From: CAYGZC01 sp964354225
GTDB lineage: Bacteria; Bacteroidota; Ignavibacteria; UBA10030; SZUA-254
DNA: 6,130 bases
Direction: 5' to 3'
Assembly: GCA_964354225.1 (NCBI GenBank)
Contig: CAYGZC010000165.1
Coordinates: 1 to 6,130 of the forward strand
This document shows, piece by piece, positions 1-6,130 of this stretch. A program made the translations under genes and the position numbers. Numbering within the stretch: the first letter of the stretch is position 1; each line of letters begins with the position of its first letter. The notes under the pieces are model-generated. The model was not told the DNA's origin. It saw only the letters and a list, made by a program, of their open reading frames with translations, and searched no databases.

Positions 1-2
1 AC

Positions 3-1907
3 TCAGGATCATCAGCAACGGTTATAGCATCACCGAACTCAGGCTGGTCGTTCGTCAACTGGACTGAGAGTGGAACCCCGGTTTCATCAAGTGCGAGCTA
101 CACGTTCACAGTCACAGGGAACAGGACACTTGTTGCTAACTATCGTAGTACGCTCTGCGAATTAAGTGTACCTGCGTATTACCAATGTGACGATCCTTGG
201 GGATCCCAACCGCTAGACCATACTAATCTATCCATCAAGAATTATGGATGTGCCATCACATCAGCGGTAATGGTATTACGCAAATATGGTGTCACATCGT
301 TACCCGATGGCAAGGATCTCACACCGCTCACGATCAATGATTATTTGAAGGCTAACGGAGGTTATGTCAGTTCTGGTGAAGGGAAAGGTGGCTTGTATTT
401 CACTGCGATCAGTCGGCTAGCGACCGATATGGGCCATCCACTTTCGTACAACAAGAATTCCGGAGAGAACAATCAGCTCCTGGATGAAGAAATCTGCAGC
501 GGGCACCCCGTTATTCTAGAAGAACTTGTCCCTTATAGAGATGGTACAAAAGGGCAGCACTTCATAGTTGTAACTGGTCAGACGACGGTAAATAATACAC
601 CAACGTGGACGATTCTCGACCCATACTTCAATCAAATACATTGTGGTCTCACCAACCGACTAGACTTATTAAATGGGTACGGCAATCATTACGTGTCCAT
701 GAGGTTGTTCAGGCCAATTTCAAGCCAAAGTATCCTTGCATCTTCAAACGCAACCACCCATGTTCCCACCGGACCTTTTGTAATTGCTGTACCTCCTACC
801 GCCAAGCTATTAATTACAGATGCTCAGAACAGGCGTATGGGTGAGGACTCTAGTGGTACTAGCTTTGATGAAATACCCGATGCTTCCTACTGTTTGGCAT
901 CTCTGGCTAACGACTCCACATGGGAAGACGGAATACCGCCAATTAATATCTTTGAACATCCCACACCAAACGATTCCGGATACTCCATCCAAATATTTGA
1001 TTCCACTGAAGTCGTCGACACACTGGAGTTCACCATATATGGGCCGAATGGCGATGCAAGCGTGCATTTTGTTCCAATTACAAAAGGTGTTGCCGATTTG
1101 AAAGTTCAGTATTTAGCTTTGAACTCTGGCTGGAATTTGTTATCTGTGCCGTTGTCTGTCGATAGTCGTATAACGCCCACTCTTTTTCCAACGGCCATCT
1201 CCAACGCATTTTCTTATCAAGGTAGCTATGTCCAAGGGGACACTCTTACAAACGGACAGGGCTACTGGCTCAAGTTTGAAACTACACACTCCATGCCACT
1301 CATCGGTATATTACGTAACATTGATACCGTACAGGTCAGAGATCATTGGAATATGGTCGGTTCTCTTTCGGTTCCTATTGCAGTCGGAAGCATAGGCAGC
1401 ATACCACCTAACCTGATGGTCTCCGATTTCTATTATTATGACCCATCCTATGGTTATCTTATTGCTGATTCAATTAAGCCTGGATTTGGCTACTGGGTAA
1501 AAGTCAGTCAAGCAGGTTCGCTCATTTTGTCATCATCAGGTGCTGGTCTTGATAAGTCATCAGCTTCTCACATCCGAATTGTTCCAACATCGGAGCTTCC
1601 GCCTCCACCTCCCGATGGTAACGCTACTCCTATTGAAATTCCAAAACAATTTGCGCTAGAGCAGAATTATCCTAACCCATTCAACCCCATCACAGTATTC
1701 CGTTACCAGCTACCGATCGGAAGCAAAGTAACTTTGAGAATTTATAACGTACTTGGACAGGAGATAAAGACTCTCGTTGATGATTGGCAAGATGCTGGCT
1801 ACAAAACAGTTGAATGGGACGCAAGTAATTTTGCAAGCGGTGTGTATTTCTATCGCATCAATGCTGGTAGCTTCATCCAGACTAAAAAATTAATTTTAAT
1901 GAGGTGA
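3..1907 (+). CDS. Secreted C39-like cysteine peptidase with type IX secretion sorting domain (5' partial)
   Basis: The frame is open from the window edge (first whole codon at 3), so the true start and any signal peptide lie upstream; the first ATG at 270 falls inside the peptidase domain and is not the start. In order: an InlB/Flg_new_2-type bacterial repeat (3-152; SPNSGWSFVNW, then YTFTVTGNRTLVANY); a Peptidase_C39_2-like domain (about 170-720) with the Cys in NYGCAITSA (249-251), the His in GQHFIVVTG (558-560) and the Asp in ILDPYF (618-620); a beta-rich linker; two related modules with GWNLLSVPL/GYWLKF (about 1119-1313) and HWNMVGSL/GYWVKV (about 1344-1529); a proline-rich linker (ELPPPPPDG); and the sorting domain (1650-1904) with NYPNPFNP, IYNVLGQEI and SGVYFYRI. 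Inferred role: a peptidase or peptidoglycan/protein-processing enzyme exported through the outer membrane and then released or anchored. The substrate is unknown. The domain calls are from motif recognition; family membership of the two GYW modules is uncertain. Confidence 0.9.
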   Translation, partial: SGSSATVIASPNSGWSFVNWTESGTPVSSSASYTFTVTGNRTLVANYRSTLCELSVPAYYQCDDPWGSQPLDHTNLSIKNYGCAITSAVMVLRKYGVTSLPDGKDLTPLTINDYLKANGGYVSSGEGKGGLYFTAISRLATDMGHPLSYNKNSGENNQLLDEEICSGHPVILEELVPYRDGTKGQHFIVVTGQTTVNNTPTWTILDPYFNQIHCGLTNRLDLLNGYGNHYVSMRLFRPISSQSILASSNATTHVPTGPFVIAVPPTAKLLITDAQNRRMGEDSSGTSFDEIPDASYCLASLANDSTWEDGIPPINIFEHPTPNDSGYSIQIFDSTEVVDTLEFTIYGPNGDASVHFVPITKGVADLKVQYLALNSGWNLLSVPLSVDSRITPTLFPTAISNAFSYQGSYVQGDTLTNGQGYWLKFETTHSMPLIGILRNIDTVQVRDHWNMVGSLSVPIAVGSIGSIPPNLMVSDFYYYDPSYGYLIADSIKPGFGYWVKVSQAGSLILSSSGAGLDKSSASHIRIVPTSELPPPPPDGNATPIEIPKQFALEQNYPNPFNPITVFRYQLPIGSKVTLRIYNVLGQEIKTLVDDWQDAGYKTVEWDASNFASGVYFYRINAGSFIQTKKLILMR

Positions 1908-1945
1908 AGAAGCACATTGCTTATCAGAAACAAAAATGTAAAATG

Positions 1946-1978
1946 TTCCGAAGGAATGCCTTTGGCAAGCTATTGCTT
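1946..1978 (+). other. Three back-to-back mini-hairpins
   Basis: Inside the segment bracketed by the inverted repeat lie three abutting four-base-pair hairpins: TTCC-gaa-GGAA (1946-1956), TGCC-ttt-GGCA (1957-1967) and AAGC-tatt-GCTT (1967-1978). The last two share base 1967, and an alternative pairing AAGG-aatg-CCTT (1951-1962) competes with the first two. Each stem is short enough to arise by chance. Three in a row within a longer stem suggest a branched fold, not a simple terminator; no run of T follows. Confidence 0.4.
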
Positions 1979-2003
1979 CGCTCACAAGAAATTATTTTAT
2001 AAG
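1973..2003 (+). promoter_or_regulatory. Possible promoter for the recombinase gene
   Basis: TTGCTT (1973-1978) and TATAAG (1998-2003) resemble -35 and -10 boxes, but the 19-base spacing is long. Both boxes lie inside the segment between the inverted-repeat arms, so inversion of that segment would turn the promoter around. I found no clean Bacteroidota-type TAnnTTTG box here. This is a weak, consensus-only call. Confidence 0.22.
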
Positions 2004-2071
2004 AGTTTGCTTCTCAACGGCATTTTTGTTGCTGACGCTAAGCGAAATGCTCTCCATATAAGTATCACAAA

Positions 2072-3367
2072 ATGAACAACCTCTACTCCGAAAGTTTGGT
2101 AAAGCTCAGAGAAGAACTCAGGCGGCGGAACTACCGTCCGAGCACTATTCGTGCTTATACAAGTGGAAGTAAGATGCTGTTCGAATTCTTCCCTGACAGA
2201 GACATTCGTGATCTGAAGAAAAGGGATTTCGCTGACTTCTTAGAATACCTCACCGAAAGAAGAGGGCTTGCTGCATCGACCATCCATCAAACTATGATGG
2301 CTCTGCGATTCTTTTATTCTAAGGTGTTCAAATCTACCGTACAAATACGTTCAATTTCATTACCATTGAGGCGAAAGAAACTGCCGCCACTCCTTGAGCC
2401 AAAGGAAGTAATTGACATCTTGAATGTAATCGAGAACATAAAGCATCGTACATTGATAATGCTGATTTATTCTTCTGGTCTTCGAGTCAGTGAGGCAGTC
2501 CGTCTAAGGATAGGCGACATTGACACAAAGAATAGGACTGTGAGTATTTATGACCGTCGTGGTAAACTACTTCGAAAGACAGTTCTATCTGAAGAATCCA
2601 ACCGAGAACTTCAGAACTACATAGACACTTACAAGCCTGATGTCTGGCTCTTTTCTGGATTCACACAGGGAACGCCCTTGAGAGTACGGAGTGCACAGAG
2701 TATTTTCGTTGCCGCAGTGAAGCGAGCCGGCATAACCAAAGATGTATCGATTAGAGACCTTAGGCATGCGTTCGCTGGACATCTGATCCAAGCTGGCTCT
2801 GATCTTGGTGCGGTTCAGCGAGCTCTCGGTTTAAAGAGTTATGCAAGTGCTCAATTCTATCAATCTCTTACTGCAGGAAAAATCCTCGACATTCGCAGTC
2901 CCATCGACACGTTCCTCTCTGGTCAGGACAAGGTCGTTACCCGGACCCAAGACCTTGAGGCTCTTATACTGAAGATCAAGAATCCTGACGAACGTGACTA
3001 TCTGAAAGAATCCCTGCTCTGTTTCAAAGCCGGGGCTTTGCGCGCTGGCGTGGTCTTTGCGTGGACAGCCGCTATTCTCAATATTCATGGTAAGTGTCTC
3101 ACCAAACGAGATGAACTAAACCAATACATGCAAAGAATAAATCCGAAGGCTCGGCTAATAAAGAGTGCCGAGGACTTTGCTTACTTCAAAGACAAAACAA
3201 TTCTCCTAGCCTCAGAGGAGATTCGGTTTTTCACCAAGGCAAAGAGAGAAATACTCGAGCAAGGTCTTGACCTGAGAAACAAGTGTGGTCATCCTTCTGG
3301 GTATTATCCGAAGCCAAATCGGGTATCTGGATACTTGGAAGAGTTGATCGATATAGTGTTCACGTGA
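2072..3367 (+). CDS. Tyrosine recombinase-like protein with degenerate active site and C-terminal HEPN-like domain
   Basis: The protein has 431 residues; Xer-type recombinases usually have about 300. Residues 5-90 form the N-terminal SAM-like core-binding domain (RRRNYRPSTIRAYTSG). Residues 105-280 form the catalytic fold: Arg I is R138 in SSGLRVSEA, Arg II is R231 in IRDLRHAFAGHL, and the nucleophile is Y263 in AQFYQS. Three catalytic positions differ from Xer: the hairpin Lys aligns with R163, the His of HxxR is R228, and the His of LLGH is L254 (ALGLKS). Residues about 291-431 are an added helical domain with CFKAGALRAGVVFAW and LRNKCGHPSGYY. The RNKCGH motif (R402, H407) fits the Rx4-6H signature of HEPN RNases. 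The ATG at 2072 is the first start after an in-frame TAA at 2039; no Shine-Dalgarno is visible. DNA binding is likely. Recombination may be lost or altered, and RNase activity is inferred. It could also be an inactive regulator. Confidence 0.85.
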   Translation: MNNLYSESLVKLREELRRRNYRPSTIRAYTSGSKMLFEFFPDRDIRDLKKRDFADFLEYLTERRGLAASTIHQTMMALRFFYSKVFKSTVQIRSISLPLRRKKLPPLLEPKEVIDILNVIENIKHRTLIMLIYSSGLRVSEAVRLRIGDIDTKNRTVSIYDRRGKLLRKTVLSEESNRELQNYIDTYKPDVWLFSGFTQGTPLRVRSAQSIFVAAVKRAGITKDVSIRDLRHAFAGHLIQAGSDLGAVQRALGLKSYASAQFYQSLTAGKILDIRSPIDTFLSGQDKVVTRTQDLEALILKIKNPDERDYLKESLLCFKAGALRAGVVFAWTAAILNIHGKCLTKRDELNQYMQRINPKARLIKSAEDFAYFKDKTILLASEEIRFFTKAKREILEQGLDLRNKCGHPSGYYPKPNRVSGYLEELIDIVFT

Positions 3368-3447
3368 GGGTACTTTATTTAACAACGACAAAGAACATTG
3401 GCTCCACGTTTTGTTATACATATACTTTCTTTAATTAATGCACCTTG
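3368..3447. other. Convergent intergenic gap with a weak hairpin
   Basis: This 80-base gap separates the stop codons of two converging genes, where a two-way terminator would be expected. The only pairing seen is TAACAACG (3380-3387) against CGTTTTGTTA (3407-3416): six pairs, a two-base bulge and two more pairs, with a 19-base loop. It is AT-rich and has no T run after it on either strand. I do not see a convincing intrinsic terminator. Confidence 0.3.
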
Positions 3448-4416
3448 CTATTCAAAAATCTCCACAGTTCCTCCTGTGTGAATAAAGATAACATTTTCAT
3501 TTGGCGAGAATAATCCTCGTTTGGCATAATCTAAAAGTCCGGCGGCGGCTTTGCCTGTATAAACATTATCTAAAACTATTCCCTCTTTCTCGGCAAAAAA
3601 CTTTATGGTAGATTCACATGCCGCTGTCCTCGCGCCGTATGCAGTACCCATGTAAGAATTATCAAGCATAACATCCTTTTTATCAATGGATACGTGTAGG
3701 AGTTTGCCCGTATCATGGGCAAGCTCAAACACTTCTTTTGAAAGTTGTTTTTCCGTCTTTGCTACGCCCATTCCAATAATTTTTCCCTGCCAGCCGGTCA
3801 GCTTTTTCCCAACAATCAATCCCCCCTGCGTGCCGCTTGATGAAGACGTGTGGATAATGGTATTAGTTGAAATTCCCAATCGTTTGCAGTCATCGAGGAT
3901 TTCAATCAAAGCATTAACATACCCTAATGCGCCAATGGGTGTTGAGCCACCGATGGGAAGCCAGTAAACATTTTTACCTTGCGATTTAAATTTCTCCGCA
4001 AGCAGCTCACCTTCCCGCTCTAAAATATTCCAATCATCCGATTCAACAAAGTGAATGCTGGCGCCAAAGAGATATGATAATAATAAATTGCCTGTTGGTT
4101 TATCGGGTTTCTTTCCACCCAAAACAAGATGAACATCGAGTCCACTTGCTTTGCCTGCCGCCGATGCCATCCGGCAAAAGTTAGATTGAATTGCACCGAC
4201 TGCAATGAGTGTATTTGCTTTCTTATTTATCGCATCGGCAATTAGAAAGTCGAGCTTGCGGGTTTTGTTTCCTCCGTAAGCGAAACCCGTGAGATCGTCC
4301 CGTTTGCAATAAATATTAACACCGGTTTCACGCGATATATTTTCAAGTTTATGCAGCGGTGTGGGAAGTATTGATAATGATACCGTTGGAAATTGTTTAA
4401 TTGCATCTCTGTTCAT
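3448..4416 (-). CDS. dcyD: PLP-dependent D-cysteine desulfhydrase (ACC deaminase family)
   Basis: This is a fold-type II PLP enzyme. In this family D-cysteine desulfhydrase breaks D-cysteine to pyruvate, hydrogen sulfide and ammonia, while true ACC deaminase opens 1-aminocyclopropane-1-carboxylate. Numbering below runs from a GTG at 4422. Seen are the PLP lysine K53 in YGGNKTRKLDFL, the substrate-loop AIQSNFCR (S80), a phosphate-binding loop SSSSGTQGG (193-201), VYTGKAAAG (T289) and HTGG (T316). Known ACC deaminases carry Glu and Leu at the last two positions (YEGK, HLGG), so desulfhydrase is favoured. F82 stands where His or Gln is usual. Length is normal for the family (about 325). The start is placed at ATG 4416 because GAGGTG (4420-4425) sits just upstream; the GTG at 4422 has no such site and overlaps the preceding stop. 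It is the last gene of a minus-strand operon behind gltS and is predicted cytoplasmic. Confidence 0.85.
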   Translation of the reverse strand: MNRDAIKQFPTVSLSILPTPLHKLENISRETGVNIYCKRDDLTGFAYGGNKTRKLDFLIADAINKKANTLIAVGAIQSNFCRMASAAGKASGLDVHLVLGGKKPDKPTGNLLLSYLFGASIHFVESDDWNILEREGELLAEKFKSQGKNVYWLPIGGSTPIGALGYVNALIEILDDCKRLGISTNTIIHTSSSSGTQGGLIVGKKLTGWQGKIIGMGVAKTEKQLSKEVFELAHDTGKLLHVSIDKKDVMLDNSYMGTAYGARTAACESTIKFFAEKEGIVLDNVYTGKAAAGLLDYAKRGLFSPNENVIFIHTGGTVEIFE

Positions 4417-4418
4417 AG

Positions 4419-5651
4419 TCACCTCAACCAGTTTAGAAATAAAGTGATAATAATTGCGTTGGTAAAGTCGATGAAGAATGCACCCACCATCGGCACAACA
4501 AGGAATGCACGCGGTGCGGGTCCGAATTTACCGACGAGTGTTTTCATATTAGCCATTGCATTGGCTGTAGTACCCAAAACGAATCCGATAAATCCGCTTG
4601 CCATTACAGCCGATTCGTAATCTTTTCCCATCATCCGGAATGAAACGGTAATTGAAAAAAGAACAACCGCAATTACCTGAAAGAATAAAATCGCTGCAAG
4701 AGGAACCGCTAAATGTACCAGCTCCCATAATTTCAAATCCATCAGTGCGACAACGAGGAATATATTTAAAGATATTGTACCGAGCAGTTCCATAACGGGA
4801 TAATCTATCTTAAACAATTTTGTCTTATCGTCTATGTTCCGCAGGAGAGATGCAATAAGCATCGCGCCGATATATGCCGGAAGTGTCCATCCAAAAGATT
4901 GAATATAAAAGCTGACGATACTTCCGAGTCCCATGGCAGCGGCGGCGATAACGATGCTCATCATAAGATTAGAGTCTTCGCGCTCAGCATCGATGCTGAC
5001 CATCTGGGGCTCAGGGTTTAACTCTTTTTGTAGCTCACTCGATTTGCCTATGCCTTTAGCTTTGATCTGATAGCGACGAATTAAATACGTTCCCGCCGGT
5101 CCGCCAAGTATTCCACCACAAACAATTCCGAAAGTTGCCGCAGTAATCGCCAGTGTGTGTGCACCAACGACACCCGCTTTTTCAAACAACGGGGCAAAAG
5201 CGAGACCCGTGGCAGGACCTCCAACCAGTGTCACAGAGCCGGCTATAACACCGAGCAGTGGATTGACGTTAAATACGGAGGCGATTCCCATTCCTATAAA
5301 GTTCTGCACAAAACAAAAAAGAGTCGACATTATAAGAAATATAATAACATACATTCCACCACGCTTAAGAAGAGGCAAACTTGCACCCATACCGATGGTT
5401 GTAAAGAAAAGCACCATGAAAAGTGGTTGAGCAACTGTGGTAAGTTTAATATTCAGGAAACGATCATGCGCAATAAGATTGATTGCTGCGAACAGCAGAC
5501 CGCCAACCACTGCCGAAGGGATATTCAGCCGTTCGAGAAAATTAATTCGTTTACGAACAACCATTCCAATAAAAAATACAACAGATGCCACGGCAAGTGT
5601 TTGTATCAGATCAAGCTCGATGGTCGGTATAGCGTTTTCTATAATATTCAT
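4419..5651 (-). CDS. gltS: GltS-family sodium/glutamate symporter
   Basis: This is a 410-residue inner-membrane protein; E. coli GltS has 401. It has ten or more hydrophobic segments in two halves joined by a hydrophilic loop (about 194-227, rich in Lys, Glu and Ser). The two glycine-rich re-entrant loops expected of the family are present: GSVTLVGGPATG (138-149) and GFIGFVLGTTANAMANM (353-369). The C-terminal signature FLVVPMVGAFFIDFTNA (383-399) closely matches GltS, as does ALMDLKLWEL (302-311). The family imports glutamate with sodium. Compared with E. coli, the first loop has GGPATG for GGHGTG and the second lacks the HCGFG start, so the substrate could be another amino acid. The ATG at 5651 has only a weak, distant GAAG upstream. 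The gene starts 31 bases after the polyferredoxin stop and ends two bases before dcyD, consistent with one operon. Confidence 0.9.
   Translation of the reverse strand: MNIIENAIPTIELDLIQTLAVASVVFFIGMVVRKRINFLERLNIPSAVVGGLLFAAINLIAHDRFLNIKLTTVAQPLFMVLFFTTIGMGASLPLLKRGGMYVIIFLIMSTLFCFVQNFIGMGIASVFNVNPLLGVIAGSVTLVGGPATGLAFAPLFEKAGVVGAHTLAITAATFGIVCGGILGGPAGTYLIRRYQIKAKGIGKSSELQKELNPEPQMVSIDAEREDSNLMMSIVIAAAAMGLGSIVSFYIQSFGWTLPAYIGAMLIASLLRNIDDKTKLFKIDYPVMELLGTISLNIFLVVALMDLKLWELVHLAVPLAAILFFQVIAVVLFSITVSFRMMGKDYESAVMASGFIGFVLGTTANAMANMKTLVGKFGPAPRAFLVVPMVGAFFIDFTNAIIITLFLNWLR
4420..4425 (-). promoter_or_regulatory. Shine-Dalgarno site deciding the dcyD start
   Basis: On the minus strand GAGGTG precedes ATG (4416-4414), with ACT between them; the GAGG core is five bases from the ATG. 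The site overlaps the gltS stop TGA (4421-4419), so gltS termination and dcyD initiation occur at the same place, which suggests translational coupling. It also argues against the GTG at 4422 as the start, since that codon lies within the site. Confidence 0.7.
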
Positions 5652-5682
5652 TATCGTAGTGTTTCTTCAAAGAGATTTATTT

Positions 5683-6129
5683 TTAAAATGGAAAATCCTG
5701 TTTACTGTCGAATCCTTTTTCCTGCTTTTGTATCTTCGGTTTTTGTGCTTGTTGATGGACCCGATTCGGGGCAACGTAAATTGCTTTCCTCGGTGTTGTC
5801 GGGCAGGCATGCTCGCAAGCACCGCAACCTATACATATATCGTTGTTTTGCTCCGGTATTTTTAACTTTCCCTCATAGGGAACCATGTAAACCGCTTTTG
5901 TGGGACAGTGCTCGGAACAAGCTGCACAATCTTTTTTCTTTGCTACAACAACGCAATCATCCTTAATGAAAATTGATTTACCGATCTGCACTAATTTCTT
6001 AGTCTCAACATCGACCGGCAGGATGGCACCGCTCGGACAAATCTGGCTGCATACTGTGCACTCGTAGTTGCAGTAACTTGCATCGTAATTCATTTTTGGC
6101 TGGAAAATACCAGCCAATCCATAATCGAG
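5683..6129 (-). CDS. 4Fe-4S polyferredoxin, C-terminal part (5' end outside window)
   Basis: The frame stays open to the window edge (residues LDYG precede the TTG at 6117), so this is probably the C-terminal part of a longer protein. The 148 visible residues carry twelve cysteines in three groups: Cx3Cx2Cx3CP (residues 20-31), Cx8Cx2Cx3CP (59-75) and the classic Cx2Cx2Cx3CP (99-109, CIGCGACEHACP). These would bind three [4Fe-4S] clusters in an electron-transfer module. The phrases MNYDASYCNYECTVCSQICP and CSEHCPTKAV resemble MauM/NapG- or NapH-like ferredoxins, in which a membrane or other domain often comes first; that part is not visible. A basic, Gln/Lys-rich tail follows (about 120-148). 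It is the first visible gene of the minus-strand operon. The electron partner is unknown, and a link to glutamate transport is not evident. Confidence 0.85.
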   Translation of the reverse strand, partial: LDYGLAGIFQPKMNYDASYCNYECTVCSQICPSGAILPVDVETKKLVQIGKSIFIKDDCVVVAKKKDCAACSEHCPTKAVYMVPYEGKLKIPEQNNDICIGCGACEHACPTTPRKAIYVAPNRVHQQAQKPKIQKQEKGFDSKQDFPF

Positions 6130-6130
6130 G

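Larger units (their letters stand above)
1919..2043. repeat. Long imperfect inverted repeat upstream of the recombinase gene
   Basis: The left arm is 1919-1938 and the right arm 2021-2043, with 82 bases between them. Read against each other they give 19 base pairs: ten unbroken (CATTTTTGTT at 2021-2030 against 1929-1938), one mismatch, four pairs (CTGA), a three-base bulge (CGC at 2036-2038) and five pairs (TAAGC). Weaker similarity continues outward on both sides to about 1908 and 2056, with gaps. The repeat fills almost the whole gap between the stop codon at 1907 and the ATG at 2072. It could be an invertible segment served by the adjacent recombinase, a MITE-like element, or a folded RNA or single-stranded DNA structure. 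No target-site duplication was seen. Confidence 0.7.

Noticed and set aside
605..1101. Short overlapping ORFs on both strands inside the secreted-protein gene
   Set aside because: They overlap the long frame with continuous domain structure and show no motif or start signal of their own.
1919..2043. Rho-independent terminator for the secreted-protein gene
   Set aside because: The loop of 82 bases is far too long, the stem is AT-rich, and no T run follows the right arm.
1908..2071. tRNA attachment site or tRNA gene next to the recombinase
   Set aside because: No cloverleaf, no TTC-type T-loop and no CCA end could be found, and no direct repeat matching this region was seen after the gene at 3368-3447.
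3377..3419. attC-like site: ATTTAAC fits RYYYAAC, followed by GTTATAC
   Set aside because: The second box breaks GTTRRRY, the span of 43 bases is shorter than known attC sites, and the pairing is weak. The recombinase also shows no obvious integron-integrase signature.
4420..4422. GTG start for dcyD, overlapping the gltS stop as GTGA
   Set aside because: No Shine-Dalgarno precedes it, and the codon lies inside the GAGGTG that serves the ATG at 4416.
5157..5966. 269-codon plus-strand ORF lying opposite gltS and the polyferredoxin
   Set aside because: It is antisense to two genes with clear family motifs (GltS loops, twelve cluster cysteines), and its own translation shows no recognisable domain and low-complexity Lys/His/Asn-rich text.

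Overview
The window looks like chromosomal DNA from an uncultivated member of the Bacteroidota/Ignavibacteria (FCB) group. The main evidence is the first gene, which ends in a textbook type IX secretion (Por) sorting domain (ALEQNYPNPFNP, then IYNVLGQEI, then SGVYFYRI). That system is confined to this part of the tree. The near absence of a Shine-Dalgarno sequence in front of two of the genes also fits. The species cannot be named from the sequence.

The layout has two halves that meet convergently near 3370-3447. The left half (plus strand) looks accessory. It starts inside a large secreted protein (3-1907, 5' end outside the window) made of a bacterial repeat module, a C39-like cysteine peptidase with an intact Cys/His/Asp set, two related beta-rich modules and the sorting domain. 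A 164-bp gap follows, holding a long imperfect inverted repeat (core 1919-2043) around a cluster of small hairpins. Next is a 431-residue tyrosine recombinase-like protein (2072-3367). It has lost several catalytic residues and carries a C-terminal domain that reads as HEPN (RNKCGH, an Rx4H motif).

The right half (minus strand) is an ordinary metabolic operon, transcribed from right to left. It contains the C-terminal part of a three-cluster 4Fe-4S polyferredoxin (from beyond the window to 5683), a GltS-family sodium/glutamate symporter (5651-4419) and a PLP enzyme of the ACC deaminase/D-cysteine desulfhydrase family (4416-3448). The residues in that enzyme favour D-cysteine desulfhydrase. 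The last two genes are two bases apart, so transport and amino-acid breakdown are probably co-translated.

The most interesting candidate is the recombinase-HEPN fusion together with the inverted repeat directly in front of it. The combination could be a repurposed DNA-binding recombinase with an RNase effector, or a recombinase controlling a small invertible or structured element. Both readings are inference. No tRNA, rRNA, CRISPR array or transposase was found, and no stretch over 300 bases lacks a gene.
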